Origin: Bacillota bacterium
GTDB taxonomy: Bacteria; Bacillota; Clostridia; Christensenellales; SZUA-584
Reading direction: 5' to 3'
Assembly (NCBI GenBank): GCA_023390815.1
Contig: JAEWCC010000023.1
Location: 1-34,713 of the forward strand
DNA: 34,713 nt
The notes beneath the pieces are model-generated. The model was not told the DNA's origin, searched no databases, and saw nothing but the letters and a program-made list of their open reading frames with translations. The position numbers were made by a program, and so were the translations under genes. This document shows positions 22,402 to 31,015 of the stretch, one piece after another; position 1 is the first letter of the stretch, and each line of letters opens with the position of its first letter.

Positions 22402-23868
22402 ATGGAGCGGCTGGATCAAACCAGAGCGCCGCTGTTGGAGGCGCTAAAAGCCCTGCGCGCCACGCGCGTGGTGCCTTTCGACGTGCCGGGCCACAAACAG
22501 GGCCGCGGTAATCCGGAATTGACCGCGTTCCTCGGGCGGCAGTGCATGGAGGTGGATGTCAACTCCCAAAAGCCGCTCGATAACCTCTGCCATCCCGTTT
22601 CGGTCATCCGCGAAGCCGAGCAGCTGGCGGCGCAGGCGTTTGGCGCAGCGCACGCCTTCTTTATGGTAGGCGGGACGACCTCCGCGGTGCAGAGCATGAT
22701 CCTCTCGGTGGTGGGGCGCGGGGACGAGATCATCCTGCCGCGCAACGTACACCGCAGCGTAATCAATGCGCTCGTGCTGTGCGGCGCGGCACCTGTTTAC
22801 GTGAACCCGCAGACCGACGCCCGCCTCGGTATCTCGCTCGGCATGGCGATGGACGACGTGCGCAAGGCGATTGAAAGCCACCCGAACGCGAAGGCGGTGC
22901 TCGTCAATAACCCGACGTATTACGGCATCTGCTCGAACCTTGCGGAGATCACGCGGCTGGCGCATGAAAAGGGCATGATGGTGCTTGCGGACGAAGCGCA
23001 CGGCACGCATTTCTACTTCGGAGAAAATATGCCCGTGAACGCAATGGCGGCGGGCGCGGATATGGCGAGCATCAGCATGCACAAGTCGGGCGGGTCGCTC
23101 ACGCAAAGCTCGCTGCTTGTGATCGGGCCGAATGTGAGCGAAGGCCGCGTACGGCAGATCATCAACCTCACGCAGACGACGAGCGGCTCGTATCTTCTCA
23201 TGAGTAGCCTTGATATCTCACGCAAGAACCTTGCGCTGCGCGGCGTGGAAATATTCGACCGGGTGCAGAACCTCGCGCAGTACGCGCGGGAGGAGATTGC
23301 GGAGATCGGCGATTATTACGCCTATGCGCGCGAACTCGTCAACGGCGACTCCATCTACGACTTCGACCCGACCAAGCTCTCGATCCACACGCTCACCGTG
23401 GGGCTTGCGGGCATCGAGGTATATGATATTCTGCGCGACGAGTACGACATACAGGTGGAGTTCGGCGACGTCGCAAACATCCTCGCGTACATCTCCGTGG
23501 GAGACCGCGAGCGCGACATCGAGCGGCTCGTCTCTGCGCTGGCGGAAATACGCCGTCTGTTCAAGCGCGACAAAACGGGCATGATGGACATCGAGTATCT
23601 GAGCCCCGAAGTCGTCGCGACGCCGCAGGAGGCGTTCTACGCACAGACGGAATCGCTGCCCATCGAAGCGAGCGCGGGGCATATCTGCGCCGAGAGCGTG
23701 ATGTGTTATCCGCCGGGCATCCCGATACTCGCGCCGGGCGAGCGCATCACAAACGACATCATCCGGTATATCCGGTATATGAAAGAAAAGGGCGGGTCGC
23801 TGACCGGCCTGCAGGATATCGGTAACGAGCGCATCAACGTGCTGAAGGGAGGGCATCCATGCAGCTGA
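22402..23868 (+). CDS. speA: Orn/Lys/Arg decarboxylase, probably arginine decarboxylase
   Basis: The 488-residue protein belongs to the fold-type I (aspartate aminotransferase-like) decarboxylases of Bacillus SpeA type. It has VPFDVPGHKQGRG near the N-terminus, FFMVGGTTSAVQSMIL, VLADEAHGTHFYF, and the PLP lysine in SISMHKSGGSLTQSS (Lys228). The C-terminal domain ends with CYPPGIPILAPGERIT. I favour arginine as substrate because agmatinase is encoded two genes downstream, giving arginine to agmatine to putrescine; lysine or ornithine activity cannot be excluded by sequence alone. The start lies one base after the speD stop, and the 3' end overlaps speE by ten bases. Confidence 0.88.
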   Translation: MERLDQTRAPLLEALKALRATRVVPFDVPGHKQGRGNPELTAFLGRQCMEVDVNSQKPLDNLCHPVSVIREAEQLAAQAFGAAHAFFMVGGTTSAVQSMILSVVGRGDEIILPRNVHRSVINALVLCGAAPVYVNPQTDARLGISLGMAMDDVRKAIESHPNAKAVLVNNPTYYGICSNLAEITRLAHEKGMMVLADEAHGTHFYFGENMPVNAMAAGADMASISMHKSGGSLTQSSLLVIGPNVSEGRVRQIINLTQTTSGSYLLMSSLDISRKNLALRGVEIFDRVQNLAQYAREEIAEIGDYYAYARELVNGDSIYDFDPTKLSIHTLTVGLAGIEVYDILRDEYDIQVEFGDVANILAYISVGDRERDIERLVSALAEIRRLFKRDKTGMMDIEYLSPEVVATPQEAFYAQTESLPIEASAGHICAESVMCYPPGIPILAPGERITNDIIRYIRYMKEKGGSLTGLQDIGNERINVLKGGHPCS

Positions 23869-24710
23869 CATTCACCGAAAAACATACCAAGCATGTGGGG
23901 CTGTCCATCGACATCGACCGGCAGCTCTACTGCGCGCAAAGCCGGTTCCAGCGGATCGACGTGTTCGAATCGACGGAGTTCGGGCGCATCCTCGCGCTAG
24001 ACGGTTTCCTGATGCTGACCGAAAAGGACGAGTTCATTTATCACGAGATGATCACGCACGTGCCGATGGCGGTGCATCCCGCGGCGAAGAACGTCCTGAT
24101 TATCGGCGGCGGCGACGGCGGCGCGGTGCGCGAGCTGTGCCGCTACGACTCGGTAGAGCATATCGACCTCGTGGAGATTGATGAGGCCGTGGTGGCGGCA
24201 TGCCGGGAGTACTTCCCCAGTGTGGCCTGCAGCCTTTCCGACGAGCGGGTCAGCATCCATTACGAGGACGGCCTGCGTTTTATCCGGCGCTGCAGCGATA
24301 TTTACGACGTGATCATCGTGGACTCCACCGACCCGTTCGGGCCGGGAGAGGGGCTGTTCACCAAGGAGTTTTACGGCAACTGCTACAAGGCGCTCAAGGA
24401 AGACGGCATCCTCGTGAACCAGCACGAGAACCCGTTTTACCCGGACGACGCAGCGGCGGTGCGGCGCATCCACAAACAAATTGTGCTGTCCTTTCCGCTT
24501 TCGCGGCTGTATCAGGTGCATATTCCGACGTACCCTTCCGGCCACTGGCTATTCGGGTTCTCGTCGAAGAAGTACCATCCGGTACGGCATCTGGACGCAA
24601 AGAAGTGGAATGCGCGCGGCATCGTAACGCGGTATTACAACACCAACCTGCATAAGGCGGCGTTTGCTTTGCCCACTTATGTGGAAGACTTGATCAAGGA
24701 CGTAGAATGA
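23859..24710 (+). CDS. speE: spermidine synthase
   Basis: The 283-residue protein carries the aminopropyltransferase signatures. LALDGFLMLTEKDEFIYHEM is followed by NVLIIGGGDGGAVRELCRY (decarboxylated-AdoMet site), IDLVEIDEAV, and DVIIVDSTDPFGPGEGLF with the catalytic Asp. It transfers an aminopropyl group from decarboxylated AdoMet to putrescine. The start sits inside speA (ten-base overlap), with AGGGAGG upstream. It works together with SpeD and SpeB in this operon. Confidence 0.95.
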   Translation: MQLTFTEKHTKHVGLSIDIDRQLYCAQSRFQRIDVFESTEFGRILALDGFLMLTEKDEFIYHEMITHVPMAVHPAAKNVLIIGGGDGGAVRELCRYDSVEHIDLVEIDEAVVAACREYFPSVACSLSDERVSIHYEDGLRFIRRCSDIYDVIIVDSTDPFGPGEGLFTKEFYGNCYKALKEDGILVNQHENPFYPDDAAAVRRIHKQIVLSFPLSRLYQVHIPTYPSGHWLFGFSSKKYHPVRHLDAKKWNARGIVTRYYNTNLHKAAFALPTYVEDLIKDVE

Positions 24711-25549
24711 TGGAATCGTTTTTGGGATGCAATAAAGGCTACGATCAGGCGGACACCGTAATATTCGGCGCGCCGTACGATTCGACGACGAGCTACCGGC
24801 CCGGTGCGCGCTTTGGCAGCCGGACGATGCGCGCGGAGTCTTACGCGCTGGAGACCTACAGCCCGTATCTCGATGCCGACCTTGAAACGGACAAGCAGGT
24901 TTGCGACCTCGGCGAGCTGGAGCTGTGCTTCGGCGATACGCAAACCGCGCTGGCGGCGATTGAGGCGCAGACCGAAAAGATCTTGCGCGACGGCAAACGG
25001 CCCCTGATGATCGGCGGGGAACACCTCGTATCCCTGGGTGCGATCCGAGCCGCGGTGAAGAAGCATCCTGATCTGCACATCATCCACTTTGATGCGCACA
25101 CCGACCTTCGGACTGACTACCTCGGGGCGGAGCTCTCACACGCGACGGTGATGCGCCGCGCATGGGACATACTGGGCGACGGGCGCATATTCCAGTTCGG
25201 CATCCGTTCGGGTGACCGGCCGGAGTTTGTGTGGGCGGCGCAGGGCCATGTGCAGATGAGCAAGTTTGATTTCGCGGGCCTTAAGGAGACGGTGTTCCAG
25301 CTGCTGGACAAGCCCGTATACTTCTCGATCGACCTCGACGTACTGGACCCGTCAGTGTTTCCCGGAACGGGAACGGCGGAGCCGGGTGGCGTCACGTTCA
25401 TGCAGCTGCTGGAAGCGGTGTACGAGGTGTGCCGTTTAAACATTGTCGCGTGCGACCTTTGCGAGCTGTGCCCGGTGTACGACCCCACGGGTGCGTCCAC
25501 GGCGGTAGCGCTCAAAGTGCTGCGCGAGATGCTGCTGGCGATGAAGTAG
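24707..25549 (+). CDS. speB: agmatinase
   Basis: The 280-residue ureohydrolase keeps all metal ligands: His106 in IGGEHLVSLG, Asp129, His131 and Asp133 in DAHTD, and Asp209 and Asp211 in SIDLDVLDPS. FGAPYDSTTSYRPGARFG near the N-terminus is typical of agmatinase. It hydrolyses agmatine to putrescine and urea, using a dinuclear manganese centre. The start overlaps the speE stop by four bases (ATGA). Confidence 0.94.
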   Translation: MMESFLGCNKGYDQADTVIFGAPYDSTTSYRPGARFGSRTMRAESYALETYSPYLDADLETDKQVCDLGELELCFGDTQTALAAIEAQTEKILRDGKRPLMIGGEHLVSLGAIRAAVKKHPDLHIIHFDAHTDLRTDYLGAELSHATVMRRAWDILGDGRIFQFGIRSGDRPEFVWAAQGHVQMSKFDFAGLKETVFQLLDKPVYFSIDLDVLDPSVFPGTGTAEPGGVTFMQLLEAVYEVCRLNIVACDLCELCPVYDPTGASTAVALKVLREMLLAMK

Positions 25550-25631
25550 GATTACAGGGAAGAGCGGGAGAAGCGGCGCGACCTAGGCCGCGCCCTACGG
25601 CAAGCTGTTTCGGTGATTAAGGGGCGCATTA

Positions 25632-25950
25632 ATGGAGAAGCGGTACGATAAGCTGGTGCGGGATAATATTCCGCGGATCATCCGCGAACAGGGCGGCACG
25701 CCTGTGACGCGTATACTGGGGGAAGACGAGTACCGGCAGGCGCTGGTCCAAAAACTTCAGGAAGAAGTCGCGGAGTTTCAGGCGGACAACAGCCTAGGCG
25801 AGCTGTGCGATTATGGAAGTCGCCTATGCGCTGGCGGACTCGCTCGGGTATACGCCGGAGGCCGTTCGGAATGTAAAAGAGGAGAAAGCTGCGCAGAATG
25901 GCGCATTCCGGGACCGCGTGTTTCTGGAAAAGGTAATCACGGCGGAGTGA
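25632..25950 (+). pseudogene. frameshifted MazG-like pyrophosphohydrolase
   Basis: The first 60 codons read KLVRDNIPRIIREQGGTPV, YRQALVQKLQEEVAEF and LGELCD, the start of the phosphoribosyl-ATP pyrophosphohydrolase-like (all-alpha NTP pyrophosphatase) family, where the metal-binding EExxE and ELxD occur. Right after ELCD, near 25810, the frame is lost. In the next frame MEVAYALADSLGYTPEAV and the rest of the domain run from 25813 to a TGA at 25950. Restoring one base would join ELCD-x-MEVAYAL, as in intact members. So this is a single-base deletion, or a sequencing error. An intact protein would hydrolyse a nucleoside triphosphate for house-cleaning. Confidence 0.75.
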
Positions 25951-26194
25951 ATGGATAAACAGTTACAGAAAACTTAGAGGGAGCTTGTATTGAGATAGCG
26001 AAAGCTGTCAAACAAGCGTCATGCCTCCCGAAGAAAGTGCCCAGTATGGGTACGAGGGAGGTGGCGCGGTACCATTCTGGGTACTTAGCGCCGGAGGGAG
26101 TGATGATTAGTATCAACAAAATCCCTCCCTCACCCGGCTGCGCCGGGAGCTCCCTCATCGGAGGGAGCCATATATTGATACAGGAGGAACGGGT
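25951..26194. other. intergenic stretch with REP-like palindromes
   Basis: Includes GGTACGAGGGAGG and, near 26120-26168, CCCGGCTGCGCCGGG and a GGCTCCCTC / GAGGGAGC stem. These resemble the hairpins in the tandem array at 18065-18842. No gene is supported. The ribosome binding site CAGGAGGAA of the next gene is at 26179-26187. Confidence 0.5.
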
Positions 26195-27394
26195 ATGGGG
26201 AAAGCGCTGATCATTGGCTGCGGAGGTGTCGCGAGCGTCGCGATCCACAAGTGCTGCCAGAATTCTGAGGTATTTGACGAGATATGCATCGCGAGCCGCA
26301 CGGTTTCCAAGTGCATCGCGTTAAAGGACAAGCTGCAGGGCGGCAAGACGAAGATTCATGTGACGCAGGTGGATGCGGACAACGTGTCGGAGCTGACGTG
26401 GCTGATCAATACGTATAAGCCGGATGTCGTGCTCAATCTGGCGCTGCCATATCAGGACCTTTCGATCATGGACGCCTGTCTCGCGACCAAGACGAATTAC
26501 GTGGACACGGCCAACTATGAGCCGCCGGAAACGGCGAAGTTTGAGTACAGCCATCAATGGGCGTATCACGAACGGTATAAGGCCGCGGGGATCACCGCGC
26601 TGCTGGGCAGCGGCTTCGACCCGGGCGTGACGAGCGTGTTTGCCGCGTACGCGCAGAAACACTACTTCGATGAGATCCACGAGATCGACATCCTCGACTG
26701 CAACGGCGGCAACCACGGCTACCCGTTCGCGACCAACTTCAACCCGGAGATCAACATCCGCGAGGTGTCCGCAAAGGGCAGCTACTGGGAGAACGGCCAT
26801 TGGGTGGAGACCGAGCCGATGGAGATCAAGCGCGTGTACGACTTCGAAGAAGTCGGCGCGAAGGATATGTACCTACTGCACCACGAAGAGATCGAAAGCC
26901 TCGCGAAGAATATCAAGGGCGTGAAACGCATCCGCTTCTTTATGACGTTCGGGCAGAGCTACCTCACGCATTTGAAATGCCTGGAGAATGTCGGCATGAC
27001 CTCGATCGAGCCGATCGACTTTCAGGGGCAGAAGATCGTGCCGTTGCAATTCTTGAAAGCGGTGCTGCCGGACCCGGCGTCGCTCGGGCCGCGCACGGTC
27101 GGCAAGACCAACATCGGCTGCATATTCAAGGGAGTCAAGGACGGCAAGCCGCGCACGTACTATGTCTATAACATCTGCGACCATCAGGAATGCTACCGTG
27201 AGGTGGGCAGTCAGGCGATCAGCTATACCACGGGCGTACCTGCGATGATCGGTGCGATGATGCTGATGACCGGCACATGGAAGGGGCCGGGCGTGTTCAA
27301 TCTCGAGGAGTTTGATCCCGACCCGTTCATGGACGCCCTGAACCAGTGGGGTCTGCCGTGGAAAGAGAGCTTTGACCCCGTTCTGGTGGACTGA
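26195..27394 (+). CDS. carboxyspermidine (carboxynorspermidine) dehydrogenase
   Basis: The 399-residue protein is of the saccharopine dehydrogenase family. The N-terminal Rossmann motif is ALIIGCGGVASVAIHK; TNYVDTANYEPPE and LLGSGFDPGVTSVFAAYAQ are typical, as is the end TGTWKGPGVFNLEEFDPDPF. In polyamine gene clusters this branch reductively condenses aspartate semialdehyde with putrescine (or diaminopropane), using NADPH, to give carboxyspermidine. AGGAGGAA precedes the ATG. The next gene starts on the last base of this stop codon, and encodes the matching decarboxylase, which supports the role. Confidence 0.9.
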   Translation: MGKALIIGCGGVASVAIHKCCQNSEVFDEICIASRTVSKCIALKDKLQGGKTKIHVTQVDADNVSELTWLINTYKPDVVLNLALPYQDLSIMDACLATKTNYVDTANYEPPETAKFEYSHQWAYHERYKAAGITALLGSGFDPGVTSVFAAYAQKHYFDEIHEIDILDCNGGNHGYPFATNFNPEINIREVSAKGSYWENGHWVETEPMEIKRVYDFEEVGAKDMYLLHHEEIESLAKNIKGVKRIRFFMTFGQSYLTHLKCLENVGMTSIEPIDFQGQKIVPLQFLKAVLPDPASLGPRTVGKTNIGCIFKGVKDGKPRTYYVYNICDHQECYREVGSQAISYTTGVPAMIGAMMLMTGTWKGPGVFNLEEFDPDPFMDALNQWGLPWKESFDPVLVD

Positions 27395-28524
27395 TGGAAG
27401 CCTGGATGTACGATCTGCCCACGCCGTGCTACGTGGTCGACGAAGCCAGACTGATCAATAATCTTATGCTGCTGCAAAGCGTGGCGAGGCGAAGCGGCTG
27501 CAAGGTGCTGCTCGCGCAGAAGGCCTTTTCGATGTTCAGCCTGTACCCGCTGATGCGGCAGTATCTCTGCGGCACCACGGCGAGCGGGCTATATGAGGCC
27601 AAGCTCGGCGCGGAATGCTTCGGCGGCGAGACGCATGTCTATTCGCCCGCATACAAGGCCGGGGATATGGCGGAGCTTGCCCGCATATGCAACCACATCG
27701 TGTTCAACTCGTTGGACCAGTGGGAGCGTTTCGGGCGGCAGGCGTTGGATGGCGGCTGCGAATGCGGGCTGCGCATCAACCCCGAATGCTCCACGCAGGA
27801 CCATGCGATCTACGACCCGTGCTCGCCCGGTTCACGCCTCGGCGTCACGGCGGCGAATTTTCACCCGGACAGGCTGGACGGCATATCGGGGCTGCACATG
27901 CACACGCTGTGTGAGCAGAACGCCGACGCGCTCGCGGCGACGCTGAAAGCCGCGGAGGAGAAATTCGGCGCGTATTTTCGGCAGATGAAGTGGCTGAACC
28001 TCGGCGGGGGGCATCACATTACGCGCGCGGACTACGACGTGGAGACGCTCGTATCGGAGCTTGTGCGCATCCGGGACCAGTACGGCGTGCAGGTGTATAT
28101 CGAGCCGGGCGAAGCCGTCGCGCTGAATACGGGTTTTCTTGTTTGCAGCGTGCTGGATATTGTCCGCAACGGCATGGATATTGCGATACTCGACACGTCC
28201 GCGGCTTGCCATATGCCGGACGTGCTGGAGATGCCGTACCGCCCCCAGATTGTCGGCGCGGGCAAACCGGGGGAAAAGCCGGTTACATACCGCCTCGGCG
28301 GGCCGACGTGCCTCGCGGGCGACATCATCGGCGACTATTCGTTTGACACGCCGCTCAAAGCCGGGGACCGCCTTGCGTTCACCGATATGGCGCACTACAC
28401 CATGGTCAAGAACAATACCTTCAACGGCATGCCGCTGCCCGCCATCGCGGTGCACGGCACCGACGGAAAAAACCGTATTATACGCACCTTCGGTTACGAA
28501 GACTTTAAAGAGCGGCTTTCATGA
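27394..28524 (+). CDS. nspC: carboxyspermidine (carboxynorspermidine) decarboxylase
   Basis: The 376-residue protein has the alanine-racemase-like barrel of fold-type III PLP decarboxylases. The PLP lysine lies in LLAQKAFSMFSLYP (Lys43). Further on are GLRINPECST, GLHMHTLCEQN, WLNLGGGHHITR, YIEPGEAVALNTG and GPTCLAGDIIGDY, with the catalytic Cys. It removes the carboxyl group from carboxyspermidine (or carboxynorspermidine) to give spermidine or norspermidine. It is coupled to the dehydrogenase by TGATG overlap. A terminator overlaps its stop codon. Confidence 0.92.
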   Translation: MEAWMYDLPTPCYVVDEARLINNLMLLQSVARRSGCKVLLAQKAFSMFSLYPLMRQYLCGTTASGLYEAKLGAECFGGETHVYSPAYKAGDMAELARICNHIVFNSLDQWERFGRQALDGGCECGLRINPECSTQDHAIYDPCSPGSRLGVTAANFHPDRLDGISGLHMHTLCEQNADALAATLKAAEEKFGAYFRQMKWLNLGGGHHITRADYDVETLVSELVRIRDQYGVQVYIEPGEAVALNTGFLVCSVLDIVRNGMDIAILDTSAACHMPDVLEMPYRPQIVGAGKPGEKPVTYRLGGPTCLAGDIIGDYSFDTPLKAGDRLAFTDMAHYTMVKNNTFNGMPLPAIAVHGTDGKNRIIRTFGYEDFKERLS

Positions 28525-28535
28525 GCCGCTTTTAA
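28511..28535 (+). terminator. Rho-independent terminator of the polyamine operon
   Basis: Stem AGCGGCT / AGCCGCT with a six-base loop that includes the nspC stop, followed by TTTAAAATT. The T run is short. Confidence 0.7.
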
Positions 28536-28546
28536 AATTCTATTCG

Positions 28547-28576
28547 TTCATAGTGGTAATCCAACCACATTATAGT
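28547..28576 (+). promoter_or_regulatory. promoter of the lyxose unit with internal dyad
   Basis: -35 TTCATA (28547-28552), 18-base spacer and -10 TATAGT (28571-28576). The spacer holds an inverted repeat, GTGGT (28553-28557) and ACCAC (28564-28568), a possible operator. TATACT at 28576 is an alternative -10. Confidence 0.45.
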
Positions 28577-28637
28577 ATACTGAGATGGGTTCATATTTTC
28601 ATGACAGCTGCATCAAAGCGGCGGGAAAGGTGAGAGG

Positions 28638-29324
28638 ATGAAACGTTCACAGATCAACACGGCGATCCGGGAGATGGAGGCGCTGATCGGCGAGCACCGG
28701 TTTGAGCTGCCCGACTTTTGCAAATGGACGCCGGAGGAATGGCAAAACAAAAACCATGAGTACGACGAGACTCGCGACAACATGCTGGGCTGGGACATTA
28801 CCGATTTCGGCTCGGGAGATTTTGACCGTATCGGTTTCTCGCTGATTACGCTGCGCAACGGCAACCTCGGGTTGGAGAAATACAAAAAGTCCTACGCCGA
28901 AAAGCTGCTGATGCTGCGCGAGGGCCAGTATGCGCTGATGCATTTTCACTGGAGCAAGATGGAGGATATCATCAACCGCGGCGGCGGCAACATCCTTATC
29001 CGCGTATATAACTCCCTGCCGGACGGCGATATGGACAGGGAGTCTGACGTCACCGTGTATTCGGACGGCCGATGTTATACCGTCGCCGCGGGGACGCAGG
29101 TAAGGCTCACCCCCGGAAACAGCATCACCATCATGCAGGGCATGTACCACGACTTCAATGTGGAGCCGGGTACGGGCTCCGTGCTGCTGGGCGAGGTGTC
29201 CATGGTCAACGACGACAACACGGACAACCGGTTTTATGAGGCGGCAGGGCGCTTCCCCGCGATCGAGGAGGACGAGCCGCCGTACCGGCTGCTCTGCAAC
29301 GAGTATCCGCAGGCGAAACAGTAA
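28638..29324 (+). CDS. D-lyxose ketol-isomerase
   Basis: The 228-residue protein matches the D-lyxose isomerase family (cupin fold). The N-terminal KRSQINTAIREMEALI and FCKWTPEEW are characteristic. The metal site lies in MHFHWSKMEDIINRGGGN (two His and a Glu), with a further His in MQGMYHDF. It interconverts D-lyxose and D-xylulose in the cytoplasm. The start has AGGTGAGAGG upstream. The kinase gene 30 bases downstream can take the product, so the pair forms a short lyxose pathway. Confidence 0.88.
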   Translation: MKRSQINTAIREMEALIGEHRFELPDFCKWTPEEWQNKNHEYDETRDNMLGWDITDFGSGDFDRIGFSLITLRNGNLGLEKYKKSYAEKLLMLREGQYALMHFHWSKMEDIINRGGGNILIRVYNSLPDGDMDRESDVTVYSDGRCYTVAAGTQVRLTPGNSITIMQGMYHDFNVEPGTGSVLLGEVSMVNDDNTDNRFYEAAGRFPAIEEDEPPYRLLCNEYPQAKQ

Positions 29325-29354
29325 AGCAACAGGCGGCATCAGAAAGGACAGACT

Positions 29355-30773
29355 GTGAAAGTACTGGTACTCGAATCGAGCACATCCTCCGCAAAGGCCA
29401 TGCTCTATGACACCGATACGGGTGCTGCGGAGGTCCGCACGCAGCCGTATCGGCATCAAAATGGCGACACGGCGGCGCAGGACGCGCAAGAGGTATTTCT
29501 GCACACTGCCGAGGTCGGCAAGGCGCTTTGCGCGGGAAAACCAGTGTATGCCGTCGCGCTCTCGGGCGCATGGCACGGCTTGATGCTGTGCGATAAAGAC
29601 ATGACACCCGCCACGCCGGTATACCAATGGTCTCATACCGGTGCAAGCGCCCTCTGCAAGGCGCTGCGTGATGATGAAGCGTTCGTGGATTGGTTCTACA
29701 GACGTACGGGCTGCATGGTGAGCGCGATCTACCCGGCCTTTAAGCTGAAGCTGATGGCGGGGCAGGGATACGACCTGAAGAATTATATTGCGATGGGACA
29801 GGGGACGTACAACTTCTTCCGGCTGACAGGGCACTTTGTGGATTCGCTGAGCATGGCTTCGGGCACGGGGCTGCTCAATATACACACGCGGGACTACGAC
29901 GACGAGATACTGAGTTTCGTCGGCATCGGGCGGGATCAGCTGCCACAGCTGACCGGCTTTGACAGGCCGCAGCCGCTTTCGGCACAGGGCGCGGCAGCGC
30001 TCGGCTTGCGCGCGGGCATCCCCGTGGTTCCGGCCGGGCCGGACGGCGGGCTCAACCAGCTTGGCGCGGGCGCAGCGGAAAATGGAGTTATGACGTTCTC
30101 CGTGGGAACGAGCGGCGCGATGCGGCTGACGGTGGATCGGCCCGTACTCGCGGACGACCATAGCCTCTGGTGCTATATCTCGCCCATATCGTGGCTGAGC
30201 GGCGCGGCGACCTCGGGCTGCTGCAACTGTGTGGACTGGGCGAAGCAGCGCCTGTTCCCCGAAACTATGAGTTACGCAGACATCGAAAAGGGTTTCCATG
30301 TCGGGCCGGAGGATACGCCCGTGTTTTTGCCGTTTCTGTACGGCGAACGCTGCCCCGGTTGGGACGACGCGCGTCAGGCGGCGTTTGCGGGTGTTCTGCC
30401 GCAGCACGACGCATACAACCTGTATCACGCAGTGCTGGAGGGCACTCTCTATAACCTGTATCAATGTTACCAGAAGCTTTGCGAATGTAATGGTGCGCCG
30501 CGGAAGATTCAGCTTTCGGGTGGCATATTGCGCAGTGCGTACTGGATACAGATGTGCGCGGATCTGTTCGGCGCGGAGATGACGTGCGCGGATATCGAGC
30601 ACGGTTCCATGACCGGCGGCGCGATGCTGGCTCTTGCGGCGCTCGGCTTGCCTGAGGATGGTATTTTGAGTCGCGGCGGCGAAAAAACCGTCAGCCCGGA
30701 CCCATGCATGACGGCGCGGTACCGGGAGAAGTATGAGCGGTATATTCAGGCGTACGAAGGTGCGATGAGATAG
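29355..30773 (+). CDS. FGGY-family carbohydrate kinase
   Basis: The 472-residue protein has the FGGY layout: an N-terminal KVLVLESSTSSAKAMLYD (phosphate 1), then VVPAGPDGGLNQLGAGA, TFSVGTSGAMRL, LYGERCPGWDD, and near the C-terminus KIQLSGGILRSAYWIQMCADLFG with GSMTGGAMLALAALG. The start is GTG at 29355 behind AAAGGA. Overall it is close to the gluconokinase/xylulokinase branch. Pairing with D-lyxose isomerase makes D-xylulose the likely substrate, giving xylulose-5-phosphate for the pentose phosphate pathway. This is context, not proof. Confidence 0.88.
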   Translation: MKVLVLESSTSSAKAMLYDTDTGAAEVRTQPYRHQNGDTAAQDAQEVFLHTAEVGKALCAGKPVYAVALSGAWHGLMLCDKDMTPATPVYQWSHTGASALCKALRDDEAFVDWFYRRTGCMVSAIYPAFKLKLMAGQGYDLKNYIAMGQGTYNFFRLTGHFVDSLSMASGTGLLNIHTRDYDDEILSFVGIGRDQLPQLTGFDRPQPLSAQGAAALGLRAGIPVVPAGPDGGLNQLGAGAAENGVMTFSVGTSGAMRLTVDRPVLADDHSLWCYISPISWLSGAATSGCCNCVDWAKQRLFPETMSYADIEKGFHVGPEDTPVFLPFLYGERCPGWDDARQAAFAGVLPQHDAYNLYHAVLEGTLYNLYQCYQKLCECNGAPRKIQLSGGILRSAYWIQMCADLFGAEMTCADIEHGSMTGGAMLALAALGLPEDGILSRGGEKTVSPDPCMTARYREKYERYIQAYEGAMR

Positions 30774-30787
30774 CTTCACAATTACGA

Positions 30788-30807
30788 GCCTCTGACAGTT
30801 TAGAGGC
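30788..30807 (+). repeat. first copy of a duplicated terminator stem
   Basis: The hairpin GCCTCTGACAGTTTAGAGGC matches the stem of the terminator at 30937-30957 but lacks a T run. It brackets the palindromic element on the left, as at 14484. Confidence 0.7.
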
Positions 30808-30809
30808 TT

Positions 30810-30935
30810 AGGCTGCTGACAAAATAAGTTTTTGTCTGAGGGTGCAATGCATCCGAAGAATCTTTGAGAAACAAGCCACTTTAAGATTCTTCGCTTACGC
30901 TCAGAATGACAACGAGAGGGTTCTTCATCAATCTG
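30810..30935. repeat. palindromic REP-like element, copy C
   Basis: Begins AGGCTGCTGACAAAA and ends TTCTTCATCAATCTGA. It has TCTGAGGGTGCAA, CCGAAGAATCTTTGAG, CAAGCCACTTTAAGATTC and a right arm CGCTCAGAATGACA. Length and order match copy B except for a short internal difference. Confidence 0.8.
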
Positions 30936-30936
30936 A

Positions 30937-30967
30937 GCCTCTGATATTTTCAGAGGCTTTTTTGTTT
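30937..30967 (+). terminator. Rho-independent terminator of the lyxose unit
   Basis: Stem GCCTCTGA / TCAGAGGC followed by TTTTTTTGTTTT. The left-hand duplicate stem at 30788 differs only in the loop. Confidence 0.88.
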
Positions 30968-30978
30968 TGCACAATAAA

Positions 30979-31015
30979 AAAACCGTTGACGAACGGTTTG
31001 TACGCATGTTATAGT
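30979..31015 (+). promoter_or_regulatory. promoter with palindrome over the -35
   Basis: -35 TTGACG (30986-30991), 18-base spacer, -10 TATAGT (31010-31015). The -35 lies in an inverted repeat, AAACCGTT and AACGGTTT, around GACG. Read on the minus strand the same repeat is followed by a T run, so it may also serve as a terminator. The leader to the DUF6323 gene would be about 100 bases. Confidence 0.55.

Noticed and set aside
26050..26085. T-box-like core on the minus strand (TGGTACCGCG).
   Set aside because: No stem I, specifier loop or downstream minus-strand gene; it sits in REP-like palindromes.
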